In this document: in pieces, positions 1 to 6,328 of the stretch | Layout: the number at the start of each line of letters is the position of its first letter | How positions within the stretch are numbered: the first letter of the stretch is position 1 | Assembly: GCA_002504905.1 (NCBI GenBank) | Contig: DATY01000023.1 | Coordinates: 1 to 7,440 of the forward strand | DNA length: 7,440 bases | Reading direction: 5' to 3' | From: Euryarchaeota archaeon UBA605 | Lineage (GTDB): Archaea > Thermoplasmatota > Poseidoniia > Poseidoniales > Thalassarchaeaceae | The notes under the pieces: generated by a model | The model's input: only the letters and a program-made list of their open reading frames with translations | What the model was told of the DNA's origin: nothing | The model's database searches: none | Position numbers and translations under genes: made by a program

Positions 1-1
1 C

Positions 2-151
2 ACTATAACGGTAACAGGAGACGTCAGTTTATCTGCCTCACAACAGATAATCATTAACTACATCATAGTAAAATGGGACTCACATTCAATTTTAAGCGTC
101 TCCTGTTTACCCAAAATTTATTTTCTAAAAACTCACATTAAATTACTATAG
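2..151 (+). CDS. possible 3' end of an upstream gene (partial, doubtful)
   Basis: One forward frame is open from the left edge to a TAG at 149-151, giving 49 codons without a stop in AT-rich DNA. It starts with a plausible beta-strand-like stretch (TITVTGDVSLSASQQIIINY) but its last 20 residues look like translated non-coding DNA. The frame also contains the long inverted repeat at 10-112 and a T-rich stretch, which argues against coding. The other forward frames and the reverse strand are interrupted by stops. I recognise no family. It is recorded because a real upstream gene would end immediately before the next one. Confidence 0.2.
   Translation, partial: TITVTGDVSLSASQQIIINYIIVKWDSHSILSVSCLPKIYFLKTHIKLL
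10..112. repeat. long inverted repeat enclosing two small hairpins
   Basis: The arm at 13-23 (AACAGGAGACG) is perfectly complementary to 97-107 (CGTCTCCTGTT). The pairing extends outward as GGTA (10-13) against TACC (109-112) if one base is bulged. Inside the loop are TTATCTG (29-35) against CAGATAA (44-50) with an 8-nt loop, and TAAAAT (69-74) against ATTTTA (89-94). Folded as RNA this would be a three-way junction of about 100 nt, followed by the T-rich stretch 116-125. It could be a structured non-coding RNA, a 3' end or terminator of an upstream transcript, a pair of operator sites, or the remains of a small element with inverted ends. It does not resemble a tRNA. Confidence 0.5.
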
Positions 152-159
152 TGCCCTCG

Positions 160-165
160 TATAAT
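160..165 (+). promoter_or_regulatory. candidate TATA box of the tandem binding-protein gene
   Basis: TATAAT lies about 24 nt before the ATG at 187, the distance expected for a leaderless archaeal transcript. No Shine-Dalgarno-like sequence precedes that ATG. A second AT-rich block at 112-125 sits at a similar distance from the alternative GTG start at 151, so the assignment is uncertain. Confidence 0.35.
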
Positions 166-186
166 CATAGTCGACGTGGTTTTAAT

Positions 187-2286
187 ATGGGAGGCAATAG
201 AATAACTACTATTGTTGTTATTTTGATTTTAGTAATGACTTATGTTTCTGGATGTGTAGGTAATGACAGTGAAGACGATAGTTTAGGGACTCTTATAATT
301 GCATATGAAATTAAAGATAACATAGATAATATTGATGAAAATCCACTACTTTTTGCTGAATATCTTTCTAAAGAATTAAATTATGATGTTTCTTTATTCA
401 GTGTTGATTCAGAGGGCGCAATGGTAGAGGCTCTTAGATTTGGTAATGCAGATATTGCATTAATGGATGCTGGAGCCGCATGGGTTGGTTGGCAACAATA
501 TGATTTAGAAGTTTTAGCTGCAGATCTTAATGTCGATGGAGGAACGTATTACAATGCTAATGCATGGGTGAAGTCAGATAGTGATATTGCGATAGCTCAT
601 CTCGATGATAACCCCTACACTGATCCTTATGCACTTTTATCTGGTAAAACATCTTGTCACACAGGATGGCTAAAATCTGTAGGGATGCTGCTCCCAATGG
701 GTTATCTGATTGGTTTAGGGTATGCAAATATTATCGGAGATCCGAATGATGTTGAGACCATAAGAAATACCATACATGGATTTTTTAATCCTAATTCTTC
801 AATTCCAGATGCTGGAACTCCATATTATGGTTTCTCAGGTGCTTTGAAATGCTTGTCGGAAGGAAAAGGAGATGTTGCTTTTTTAGAAGAAAATAGTGTA
901 GAAATTCTTTGCAATAATGATATTGCATCTCTCAATCAAGATTGGTGTCTTGATACTGAGGAGTATGTTGCATTGCCCGCCTTTGGAAAATCTCCTAGCC
1001 ATCCTGTGATGTATAATCCTAATTTTTTAGATTCAGAAATTACAAGTAAAATCACAAATGTGTTAGTAGAGATGAGTAGTAATCCCGAAGCGAATAATAT
1101 TCTCGAAAACGTCTTAAATACTCCTGGATTTATTTCAACAAATGCTTCAGTACACTTAGGCAGTTATTCATCATTAATTTCTAATATACCTGGTATTTCT
1201 GCTTATTATCAAGATAAATTCTCTTTGAATACTTCTGTCTCTCCGGATGTTAATCAAATTAAAATTGCTTACGATTCAGGTGAATTATCAGATAATGTAG
1301 ATCAAAATCCTGAACTATTAGCGGATTTTCTTTCTCAAAAATTAAACATAGATGTCGAAGTAATTTTTGTTAATTCTCAAAATGAATTACTCAATAGTTT
1401 AAAAAATGGAAATGCAGATATTGCAATTGTTAATTCAGAGTTAGCATGGGTTGGGTGGAAACAATATGGATTGGCAGTAATGGCTGCAGTGGAAATGGAA
1501 GATAGTCGGACATATTCAGATATTTTAGCTTGGGTTAATTCTAACAGTTCTATTGCTGCAAGTCACTTAGATAACGACCCTCTGACTAATCCATTTGATA
1601 ATTTGGAAGGAAAAACATCTTGTCATTCTAGTCCTCTAGATATAGAAAGTATGATGCTTCCGATAAGTTACTTAGCCAAAAATAATTATATCGATTTAAA
1701 CCAAAGTAATGATATAGATCATTTATCAGAAATTATTTACTCTTTCTTCAATTCTAATTCATCAATACCCAGTTATAATGATGAATATTTTGGTAATTCA
1801 GGAGCACTAAGATGTCTTTCAGAAGGTGGGGGGGATATCACATTTTTAGAAGAAAATATTGTGGATAAATTTTGTGATAATTATATAGTTTCAGAAAATA
1901 TGGATTGGTGCTTGAATATTGAAGAATACACTTCCCTCCCTTCCATGGCCCCCATTCCAAGTGATTCAATAATTTATAATCCCGAGTTGTTTGATATCCA
2001 AACAAGGACAGCGGTTTTGAATGCCTTAATTTCACTTAATTATGAGATGTATTTAGAAAATTTCAGTACACGCGGATCTATATACACAGGTTGCTATGAT
2101 ATTTCAGTACACGTTATTGATGAAACTTCTCAAAAAAATATGTGTGGTTCTGAGATAATGAATAACATATTAGGTACATCTGCACTGACTAGAGCAACTT
2201 CTCAAGAACATCTAGGCCAATATTCATCATTCATAGCAATTATTCCTGGTATTTCTTCATATTATTCTGATATCTTCACTAACTAA
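187..2286 (+). CDS. phnD: tandem two-domain PhnD-like substrate-binding lipoprotein
   Basis: This is the extracytoplasmic solute-binding component of a phosphonate/phosphite/phosphate-family ABC importer, read as 699 residues. I chose ATG 187 over the in-frame GTG at 151 because it gives a compact signal peptide: a short polar start, a hydrophobic core of residues 6-19, and lipobox VSGC with lipid-attachment Cys23. Two homologous domains follow, about 34-344 and 357-699, each near the usual length of one whole PhnD-type protein. Domain 1 has GNADIALMDAGAAW, SCHTGWL, GALKCLSEG, DWCLD and SPSHPVMYNP, nearly matching the single-domain protein at 5244-6293. Domain 2 keeps the frame (GNADIAIVNSELAW, SCHSSPL, GALRCLSEG, DWCLN) but has lost the TGW residues, an Asp (now Asn) and the SHP motif. 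It also has an extra Cys-containing segment near 636-653. Domain 1 probably binds ligand; the role of domain 2 is unknown. The fold family is confident, the substrate is not. Confidence 0.85.
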   Translation: MGGNRITTIVVILILVMTYVSGCVGNDSEDDSLGTLIIAYEIKDNIDNIDENPLLFAEYLSKELNYDVSLFSVDSEGAMVEALRFGNADIALMDAGAAWVGWQQYDLEVLAADLNVDGGTYYNANAWVKSDSDIAIAHLDDNPYTDPYALLSGKTSCHTGWLKSVGMLLPMGYLIGLGYANIIGDPNDVETIRNTIHGFFNPNSSIPDAGTPYYGFSGALKCLSEGKGDVAFLEENSVEILCNNDIASLNQDWCLDTEEYVALPAFGKSPSHPVMYNPNFLDSEITSKITNVLVEMSSNPEANNILENVLNTPGFISTNASVHLGSYSSLISNIPGISAYYQDKFSLNTSVSPDVNQIKIAYDSGELSDNVDQNPELLADFLSQKLNIDVEVIFVNSQNELLNSLKNGNADIAIVNSELAWVGWKQYGLAVMAAVEMEDSRTYSDILAWVNSNSSIAASHLDNDPLTNPFDNLEGKTSCHSSPLDIESMMLPISYLAKNNYIDLNQSNDIDHLSEIIYSFFNSNSSIPSYNDEYFGNSGALRCLSEGGGDITFLEENIVDKFCDNYIVSENMDWCLNIEEYTSLPSMAPIPSDSIIYNPELFDIQTRTAVLNALISLNYEMYLENFSTRGSIYTGCYDISVHVIDETSQKNMCGSEIMNNILGTSALTRATSQEHLGQYSSFIAIIPGISSYYSDIFTN

Positions 2287-2344
2287 TTATATCTTGGATT
2301 TAAATTTTGAGTTTTCACTACTCTCCGTCAATACCAAATAGGGA

Positions 2345-2358
2345 TTAGGGTCACCTAA
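2345..2358. promoter_or_regulatory. palindromic candidate operator before phnC
   Basis: TTAGG-GTCA-CCTAA is a perfect 5-bp inverted repeat with a 4-nt spacer, centred about 37 nt before the phnC ATG at 2389. The same half-sites with the same spacing occur at 6324-6339 before the second binding-protein gene. I saw no other copy in the window. This suggests that phnC-phnE has its own regulated promoter in the 102-bp gap after the binding-protein gene. No T tract follows, so it is unlikely to be a terminator. Confidence 0.5.
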
Positions 2359-2377
2359 ACTTAGCAACAGGGTGTGC

Positions 2378-2383
2378 GAGGTG
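2378..2383 (+). promoter_or_regulatory. ribosome binding site deciding the phnC start
   Basis: GAGGTG lies 5 nt before ATG 2389 and matches the pyrimidine-rich 3' end of archaeal 16S rRNA. It favours 2389 over the in-frame GTG at 2374, which would lie upstream of and include this site. Confidence 0.7.
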
Positions 2384-2388
2384 CGTCT

Positions 2389-3123
2389 ATGACAGATATT
2401 CCATGGAGTACTGAACCAATTATACGATTAAATGACGTAACGATTGGCTACAAGGAAAAAGAGCCCTTAGTTGAAATACCTAATTTAGAGATTTTTCCTG
2501 GAGAAATTGTTGCAATAGCCGGCCCTTCCGGTGTTGGTAAATCCACTCTATTGAAAACAATTGCAGGACTAATTAGGCCAATTTCTGGTAGTGTTGAAGT
2601 TTGTGGTAAGTCTTTTCCCAATAGGCCAAATAGAGGAGAATTAGGGTATGTGCCACAAAGTTTGGGTTTGGTCAGGCATGCCAGCGTATTGCATAATGTG
2701 ATGTTAGGTGCAGATTCAGGACATAATAATCCCATACCTTTTATCGGTTTTTGTTTTCCCTCATCTCTTGCAAAGAAAAAAGCTATTCAGGCTATTAATT
2801 CCATGGGACTCGAAGAGAAAATTAATGAGCCAATTAGAAGACTTTCAGGAGGTCAACAGAGGAGAGTTGCTACTGCTAGAACACTAGCTCAATGTCCTGA
2901 CCTGATAATGGCTGATGAATTCCTAAGCGAGCTTGATGAAAAAACAATTGATATGGTTCTGGGCGAGGTAACAAAGTATGTTAGATCTAGTAATGCAGCT
3001 CTTCTTGTGGTCGAGCATGATATTACTCGAGCTAAGATGATGGCAGATAGGTTACTAGTTATTGATGATGGACGAATTAATCCATTTATTACAGAACCTA
3101 CGGCAATGGAGGTGAAGATATGA
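2389..3123 (+). CDS. phnC: PhnC-type ABC transporter ATP-binding protein
   Basis: This is the cytoplasmic ATPase that drives import through the PhnE-type permease next to it. From ATG 2389 it has 244 residues, the usual size for the family. All nucleotide-binding motifs are present in order: Walker A GPSGVGKST (45-53), Q-loop Gln in YVPQ (near 90), signature LSGGQQRRV (152-160), Walker B LIMADE (172-177), D-loop SELD, and H-loop His in VVEHD (near 210). The residue after the Walker B Glu is Phe rather than the common Pro, a small oddity. The gene overlaps phnE by four bases (ATGA), so the two are almost certainly translated together. Assignment to PhnC rather than another short importer ATPase rests mainly on the flanking PhnD- and PhnE-like genes. 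The 102-bp gap upstream carries a palindrome that may give it its own regulated promoter. Confidence 0.85.
   Translation: MTDIPWSTEPIIRLNDVTIGYKEKEPLVEIPNLEIFPGEIVAIAGPSGVGKSTLLKTIAGLIRPISGSVEVCGKSFPNRPNRGELGYVPQSLGLVRHASVLHNVMLGADSGHNNPIPFIGFCFPSSLAKKKAIQAINSMGLEEKINEPIRRLSGGQQRRVATARTLAQCPDLIMADEFLSELDEKTIDMVLGEVTKYVRSSNAALLVVEHDITRAKMMADRLLVIDDGRINPFITEPTAMEVKI
3108..3115 (+). promoter_or_regulatory. strong ribosome binding site of phnE
   Basis: GGAGGTGA, an essentially full anti-16S match, sits 4 nt before ATG 3120 inside the last codons of phnC. It fixes the phnE start and fits coupled translation through the ATGA overlap. Confidence 0.8.
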
Positions 3124-4016
3124 AGTATTTTGATAGAATCAGTAGACCCTCATGGCTAGTAACCTGTGTTCTAATATTTTTATTCAGTATTATTATTCTT
3201 AATGGAATGATTAATGATTGGGGAAGAGCATCTCAAGGTATTGGAAATCTTATAACATTCTTTAATGAATCATTATGGCCACCGGACTGGAGTGTCCTTG
3301 AGCCACAAGCATATCCTGTATGTACGGTCTATCCTAGTTTCATGGATTTTACATGCTCAACTGCTTGGATTGGAATGTTAGAGACAATAAAAATTGCATT
3401 TGTCTCAACAGTCTTTGGAACAATTTTATCTATCCCTCTATCATTATTAGCAGCACGTAATTTAAATCCATCATGGGTTTCTTATTCATCTAGATTTTTC
3501 TTAGCAGCATTCAGAAGTTTACCAAGTATTATTTGGGCGATTTTCTTCGTAATACTAGTTGGATTTGGTCCTTTAGCAGGAGTCTTAGCCATGACAGTTT
3601 ACACTGTCGGATATCTTGGAAAACTTCAATATGAGGCTATAGAAGGGATGACAAAAGTCCCTCTTGATGCTTCTGAGGCAATGGGTCTTTCAAAATTTGA
3701 AACCGCAATTAAGGTGGTAATTCCAGAATCTGCAAATGATTTAATATCTCAAGCAATTTTCATGTTTGAGTATAATTTCAGACATGGAACAGTAATTGGA
3801 ATAGTGGGTGCTGGAGGAATTGGATATTACATCAATCTATATTTGAAATTTTTACAATATGACAAAGTAATTGCATACTTAATTATTATATTCGTAGTAG
3901 TCTTGTTTATTGATTTTATTTCAATTAAAGCACGTTCCTATTTCACAGAAGAAATCGACTTACCTCGTTCAACTTGGAAAAGTATTTTTTTCCCACCAGG
4001 TCTTAACAAGAGATAG
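3120..4016 (+). CDS. phnE: PhnE-type ABC transporter permease
   Basis: This is the membrane channel subunit of the importer, 298 residues. Family marks are clear: a first membrane segment at about 11-30; the FF-ESLWPPDWS block (47-58) typical of PhnE; a hydrophobic segment near 85-112; a conserved run from RSLPSIIWA (132-140) through GFGPLAGVLA; the EAA coupling loop for PhnC around 184-203 (EAMGL and IPE); and FEYNFRHGTVIGIVGAGGIG near 216-235. A last membrane segment lies near 248-270, before a polar cytoplasmic tail. Between the PPDWS block and the second membrane segment is a stretch of about 25 residues with two cysteines (Cys68, Cys79), longer than I recall for bacterial PhnE and predicted to face outside. 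The gene is the last of the + strand cluster and is followed directly by a T8 tract. Confidence 0.88.
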   Translation: MKYFDRISRPSWLVTCVLIFLFSIIILNGMINDWGRASQGIGNLITFFNESLWPPDWSVLEPQAYPVCTVYPSFMDFTCSTAWIGMLETIKIAFVSTVFGTILSIPLSLLAARNLNPSWVSYSSRFFLAAFRSLPSIIWAIFFVILVGFGPLAGVLAMTVYTVGYLGKLQYEAIEGMTKVPLDASEAMGLSKFETAIKVVIPESANDLISQAIFMFEYNFRHGTVIGIVGAGGIGYYINLYLKFLQYDKVIAYLIIIFVVVLFIDFISIKARSYFTEEIDLPRSTWKSIFFPPGLNKR

Positions 4017-4024
4017 TTTTTTTT
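4017..4024 (+). terminator. U-tract terminator after phnE
   Basis: Eight consecutive T follow the phnE stop codon (4014-4016) without a hairpin, the usual form of an archaeal intrinsic terminator. The last two T belong to the stop codon of the converging gene at 4023-4025. Confidence 0.55.
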
Positions 4025-5207
4025 ATTCAATTAGTGCAATATCGCCTGTCCAATGAAATACTAATAATTCCTCGGCAATTCCTCTTCCAAAACCAACAAT
4101 CATTCCACCACTAGAACCAACATAATTTTCTTTCCATTCACCATCAACTGTTTGTTTTAATAACCAAATTTCTCCACTGCAAAAATCCCCATATAGGTAT
4201 CCATTTTGTAGCGATTCAGGCCCCCAATCCATCCACAATCCTCCTGTAATAGAACAATTCCCATTTTCATGACCATAAACTAAAACCGGATAAGTCAATC
4301 CATCTTCGTCTTGATTACTATTTTCATAACATTCTCCACCTTCTTCGAAATCTTGAAGTCCTTCTTTTATTGACCAACCAAGATTTTTCCTTTCATACAA
4401 GGGGACTAAATTTATTTCTTCCCAACAATTTTGTCCAACATCTCCAATCCAGATAGTGTTATTCTCACCCAGTGAAAATCTCCATGGATTTCTAAGACCA
4501 TGATGTAGTACATAAGGGTCATTTTCTGAACTGTTGAGTACCGGAGAGATTTCTCCATTCTTATATGAAAAAAGGTTTATACTTCCGAGAGAATTAGCTT
4601 CGTTCTGTCCATTATTTTCAGGATCGTTTGCATCTCCACCATCACCTATACCCCAAAGATATTGATTATTCCCTATACTGATTAAGTGTCCGCCATTATG
4701 ATTTCTGTAAGGTTGTTCAATTGTTCTTAGAGTTGAAACAGTTGATGGATCAAGTAAACCATTTTCTCCTGCTACTATTGATGCCAATATCAGATCTGAT
4801 TCATTGGGTCCATCACAACTTCCTTCTTCAATGTACGATATCAATACTGTTTTTGAAGTATTGAAATCTTCATCAAAAGCCATCCCCAGAAGTCCCTGTT
4901 CCATATGGCAACGATTTACTAATGAACTTAGATCAACAACTTCTCCAAGTTCCTCTCCATTCCATGACTTAACGAATCCATTAAGATAAATAATCCATAA
5001 TTCACCATTTTCAGGATTTAGTATTGAATGATGTGGAGTCTCGAATCCTTCCATATACAACTTGCATTCAAGTTCATAATCTTGGGATAATTCACAATTA
5101 AACTCAGTGGGTTCAGGCCATTCAAATTCGTCATCAGAATCTGAAGCAAAACATCCTGTTAATCCTGAACAAAATATTACTAGAACAAATATAGCAAAAG
5201 ATCTCAT
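4023..5207 (-). CDS. glucose/sorbosone dehydrogenase-like (PQQ-type) lipoprotein
   Basis: A 394-residue secreted lipoprotein of the glucose/sorbosone dehydrogenase beta-propeller family, which contains soluble PQQ-dependent aldose dehydrogenases such as bacterial YliI/Asd. The signal peptide ends in lipobox LTGC with Cys19. Family blocks appear in order: EQGLLGMAFDEDF (103-115), NHNGGHL (169-175) with His170 matching the catalytic-base position, WGIGDGGDANDPENNG (185-200), HGLRNPWRFS (236-245), WIGDVGQNCWEEIN (253-266), NLGWSIKEG (275-283), YPVLVYGHENG and GYLYGDFCSGEIWLL (336-350). Likely role: oxidation of a sugar or other alcohol outside the membrane with PQQ. Family members without demonstrated PQQ chemistry exist, so the reaction is inferred. 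It starts 36 nt after the second binding-protein gene and is probably co-transcribed with it. Several Cys pairs suggest disulfides. Confidence 0.82.
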   Translation of the reverse strand: MRSFAIFVLVIFCSGLTGCFASDSDDEFEWPEPTEFNCELSQDYELECKLYMEGFETPHHSILNPENGELWIIYLNGFVKSWNGEELGEVVDLSSLVNRCHMEQGLLGMAFDEDFNTSKTVLISYIEEGSCDGPNESDLILASIVAGENGLLDPSTVSTLRTIEQPYRNHNGGHLISIGNNQYLWGIGDGGDANDPENNGQNEANSLGSINLFSYKNGEISPVLNSSENDPYVLHHGLRNPWRFSLGENNTIWIGDVGQNCWEEINLVPLYERKNLGWSIKEGLQDFEEGGECYENSNQDEDGLTYPVLVYGHENGNCSITGGLWMDWGPESLQNGYLYGDFCSGEIWLLKQTVDGEWKENYVGSSGGMIVGFGRGIAEELLVFHWTGDIALIE

Positions 5208-5211
5208 TTAA

Positions 5212-5216
5212 TCACC
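5212..5216 (-). promoter_or_regulatory. ribosome binding site of the dehydrogenase-like gene
   Basis: On the - strand GGTGA lies 4 nt before the ATG at 5207. It supports this start and fits a gene internal to an operon. The AT-rich stretch between it and the upstream stop (5217-5243) could alternatively hold a weak promoter. Confidence 0.6.
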
Positions 5217-5243
5217 AAATATTTCTAAAATATAACTTCGTGT

Positions 5244-6293
5244 TTATTCAAAATAAGCCTGTATTCCTGGGACATTGGATACAGCAGCACCATAAGTCCC
5301 AAGATGATCTTCTGAATTAGCAGCTACCATTCCATCGGTGTTTAATAGATCGTTCAGAATTTGCCGACCTTCTTCATCATCACTAAGTTTTACTAATCCT
5401 TGTTGAACAATAGTGGCTGTTTCTTCGTCCATAAATTCTGTATTATAGATTGCAGGATGGCTTGGAGCTTGTCCAAATGCAGGTAGCATTACATACTCAT
5501 CAACATCTAAGCACCAATCATATCGGTCATCTCCAGTACAGTATGAATTTACTACAGAATCTTTGGCTAGAGTTACATCTCCAGTTCCATCTGATAGGCA
5601 TCTAAGTGCCCCTTTGTATCCTGAGTAAGGCGTGCCTCCCTCTGGAATACTAGAATCAGTTGAAAAGAAAGTTGTTACAGTATCTCTTAATGATTCAATT
5701 TCATTTTCATCGCCAATAACTTCTGCATAACCATTGCCAATCAAATAGCCCATTGGAATCAGCATCCCTGCACTTTTCAGCCACCCAGTATGACAAGAAA
5801 CCTTTCCTTTCATTAATGCGAATGGATCTGTAGAGTTATCATCATCGAGGTAAGCTTGTGCCATATCAGAGTCCGCTTTTACCCACGCGGTTGCATTGTA
5901 ATACACCCTCCCATCCGCTTTTTGTTCTGCTGCTAATACATCAAGTCCGTACACTTCCCATGCTAACCATGCCGCTGCACCATCCATGAATGCAATATCT
6001 GCATTGCCTTTGTCTACTGCTTCAATTGCTGCACCTGAATCGGTTACTGGATATATCTCTACATCCATCCCCGTAAGCGTACTTAGTTTGTCAGCCAAAT
6101 GCTGTGGATTTTTGTCCCAAATTAGGTATGTATCTTGAACTTCAAAAGCCACAACAAGACAATTTTCTTGATCTTCACATTCTTCATAATTTACGTCAAA
6201 AATCAGATATATTGTGGCAGCACATAGGATTAATCCTGCCATCAAAATCGCTTTATTTTTTATTGCCCAGTCAGTAACCGCAGCCCTCATCAT
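5244..6293 (-). CDS. phnD: single-domain PhnD-like substrate-binding protein with membrane anchor
   Basis: A second solute-binding protein of the phosphonate family, 349 residues from the ATG at 6293. This start (or the adjacent ATG at 6290) is preferred over the longer open frame back to 6431, because that extension overlaps the upstream gene and its first codon is TTG, whereas 6293 has a TATA-like box at leaderless distance. The N-terminus is MMRAAVTDWAIKNK followed by a hydrophobic segment (15-32). Cys24 lies within that segment but is preceded by Leu, so it is not a lipobox; the protein is probably held by an uncleaved anchor. The binding domain (about 45-349) carries GNADIAFMDGAAAW, SCHTGWL, GALRCLSDG, DWCLD and APSHPAIYN, and is clearly homologous to domain 1 of the lipoprotein at 187-2286. 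No permease or ATPase is beside it on this strand, so it probably feeds the PhnC/PhnE pair encoded opposite. Confidence 0.85.
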   Translation of the reverse strand: MMRAAVTDWAIKNKAILMAGLILCAATIYLIFDVNYEECEDQENCLVVAFEVQDTYLIWDKNPQHLADKLSTLTGMDVEIYPVTDSGAAIEAVDKGNADIAFMDGAAAWLAWEVYGLDVLAAEQKADGRVYYNATAWVKADSDMAQAYLDDDNSTDPFALMKGKVSCHTGWLKSAGMLIPMGYLIGNGYAEVIGDENEIESLRDTVTTFFSTDSSIPEGGTPYSGYKGALRCLSDGTGDVTLAKDSVVNSYCTGDDRYDWCLDVDEYVMLPAFGQAPSHPAIYNTEFMDEETATIVQQGLVKLSDDEEGRQILNDLLNTDGMVAANSEDHLGTYGAAVSNVPGIQAYFE

Positions 6294-6317
6294 ATATCTA
6301 CGAAGAATACTCGCTAG

Positions 6318-6328
6318 ATAATATTTAG
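6318..6328 (-). promoter_or_regulatory. TATA-like promoter of the second binding-protein gene
   Basis: On the - strand CTAAATATTAT lies with its centre roughly 27-30 nt before ATG 6293, the position of an archaeal TATA box on a leaderless transcript. No Shine-Dalgarno sequence precedes the ATG. The upstream half overlaps the palindrome at 6323-6340, so a protein bound there would block TBP/TFB. Confidence 0.5.

Noticed and set aside
10..112. tRNA or CRISPR repeat pair at the left edge
   Set aside because: There is no T-loop, anticodon arm or CCA-type end, and only one inverted pair rather than regularly spaced direct repeats.
151..186. GTG start at 151 for the tandem binding protein
   Set aside because: It adds 12 polar residues before an already complete lipoprotein signal peptide. 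ATG 187 is the simpler start, though an AT-rich block before 151 keeps the GTG possible.
1838..2035. Reverse-strand open frame of 65 codons
   Set aside because: It lies wholly inside the conserved tandem binding-protein gene and has no recognisable motif.
2448..2735. Reverse-strand open frame of 95 codons
   Set aside because: It is antisense to the Walker A to Q-loop part of phnC, an overlap expected by chance.
4804..4989. Forward open frame of 61 codons
   Set aside because: It is antisense to the dehydrogenase-like gene, with no promoter, ribosome site or family likeness.
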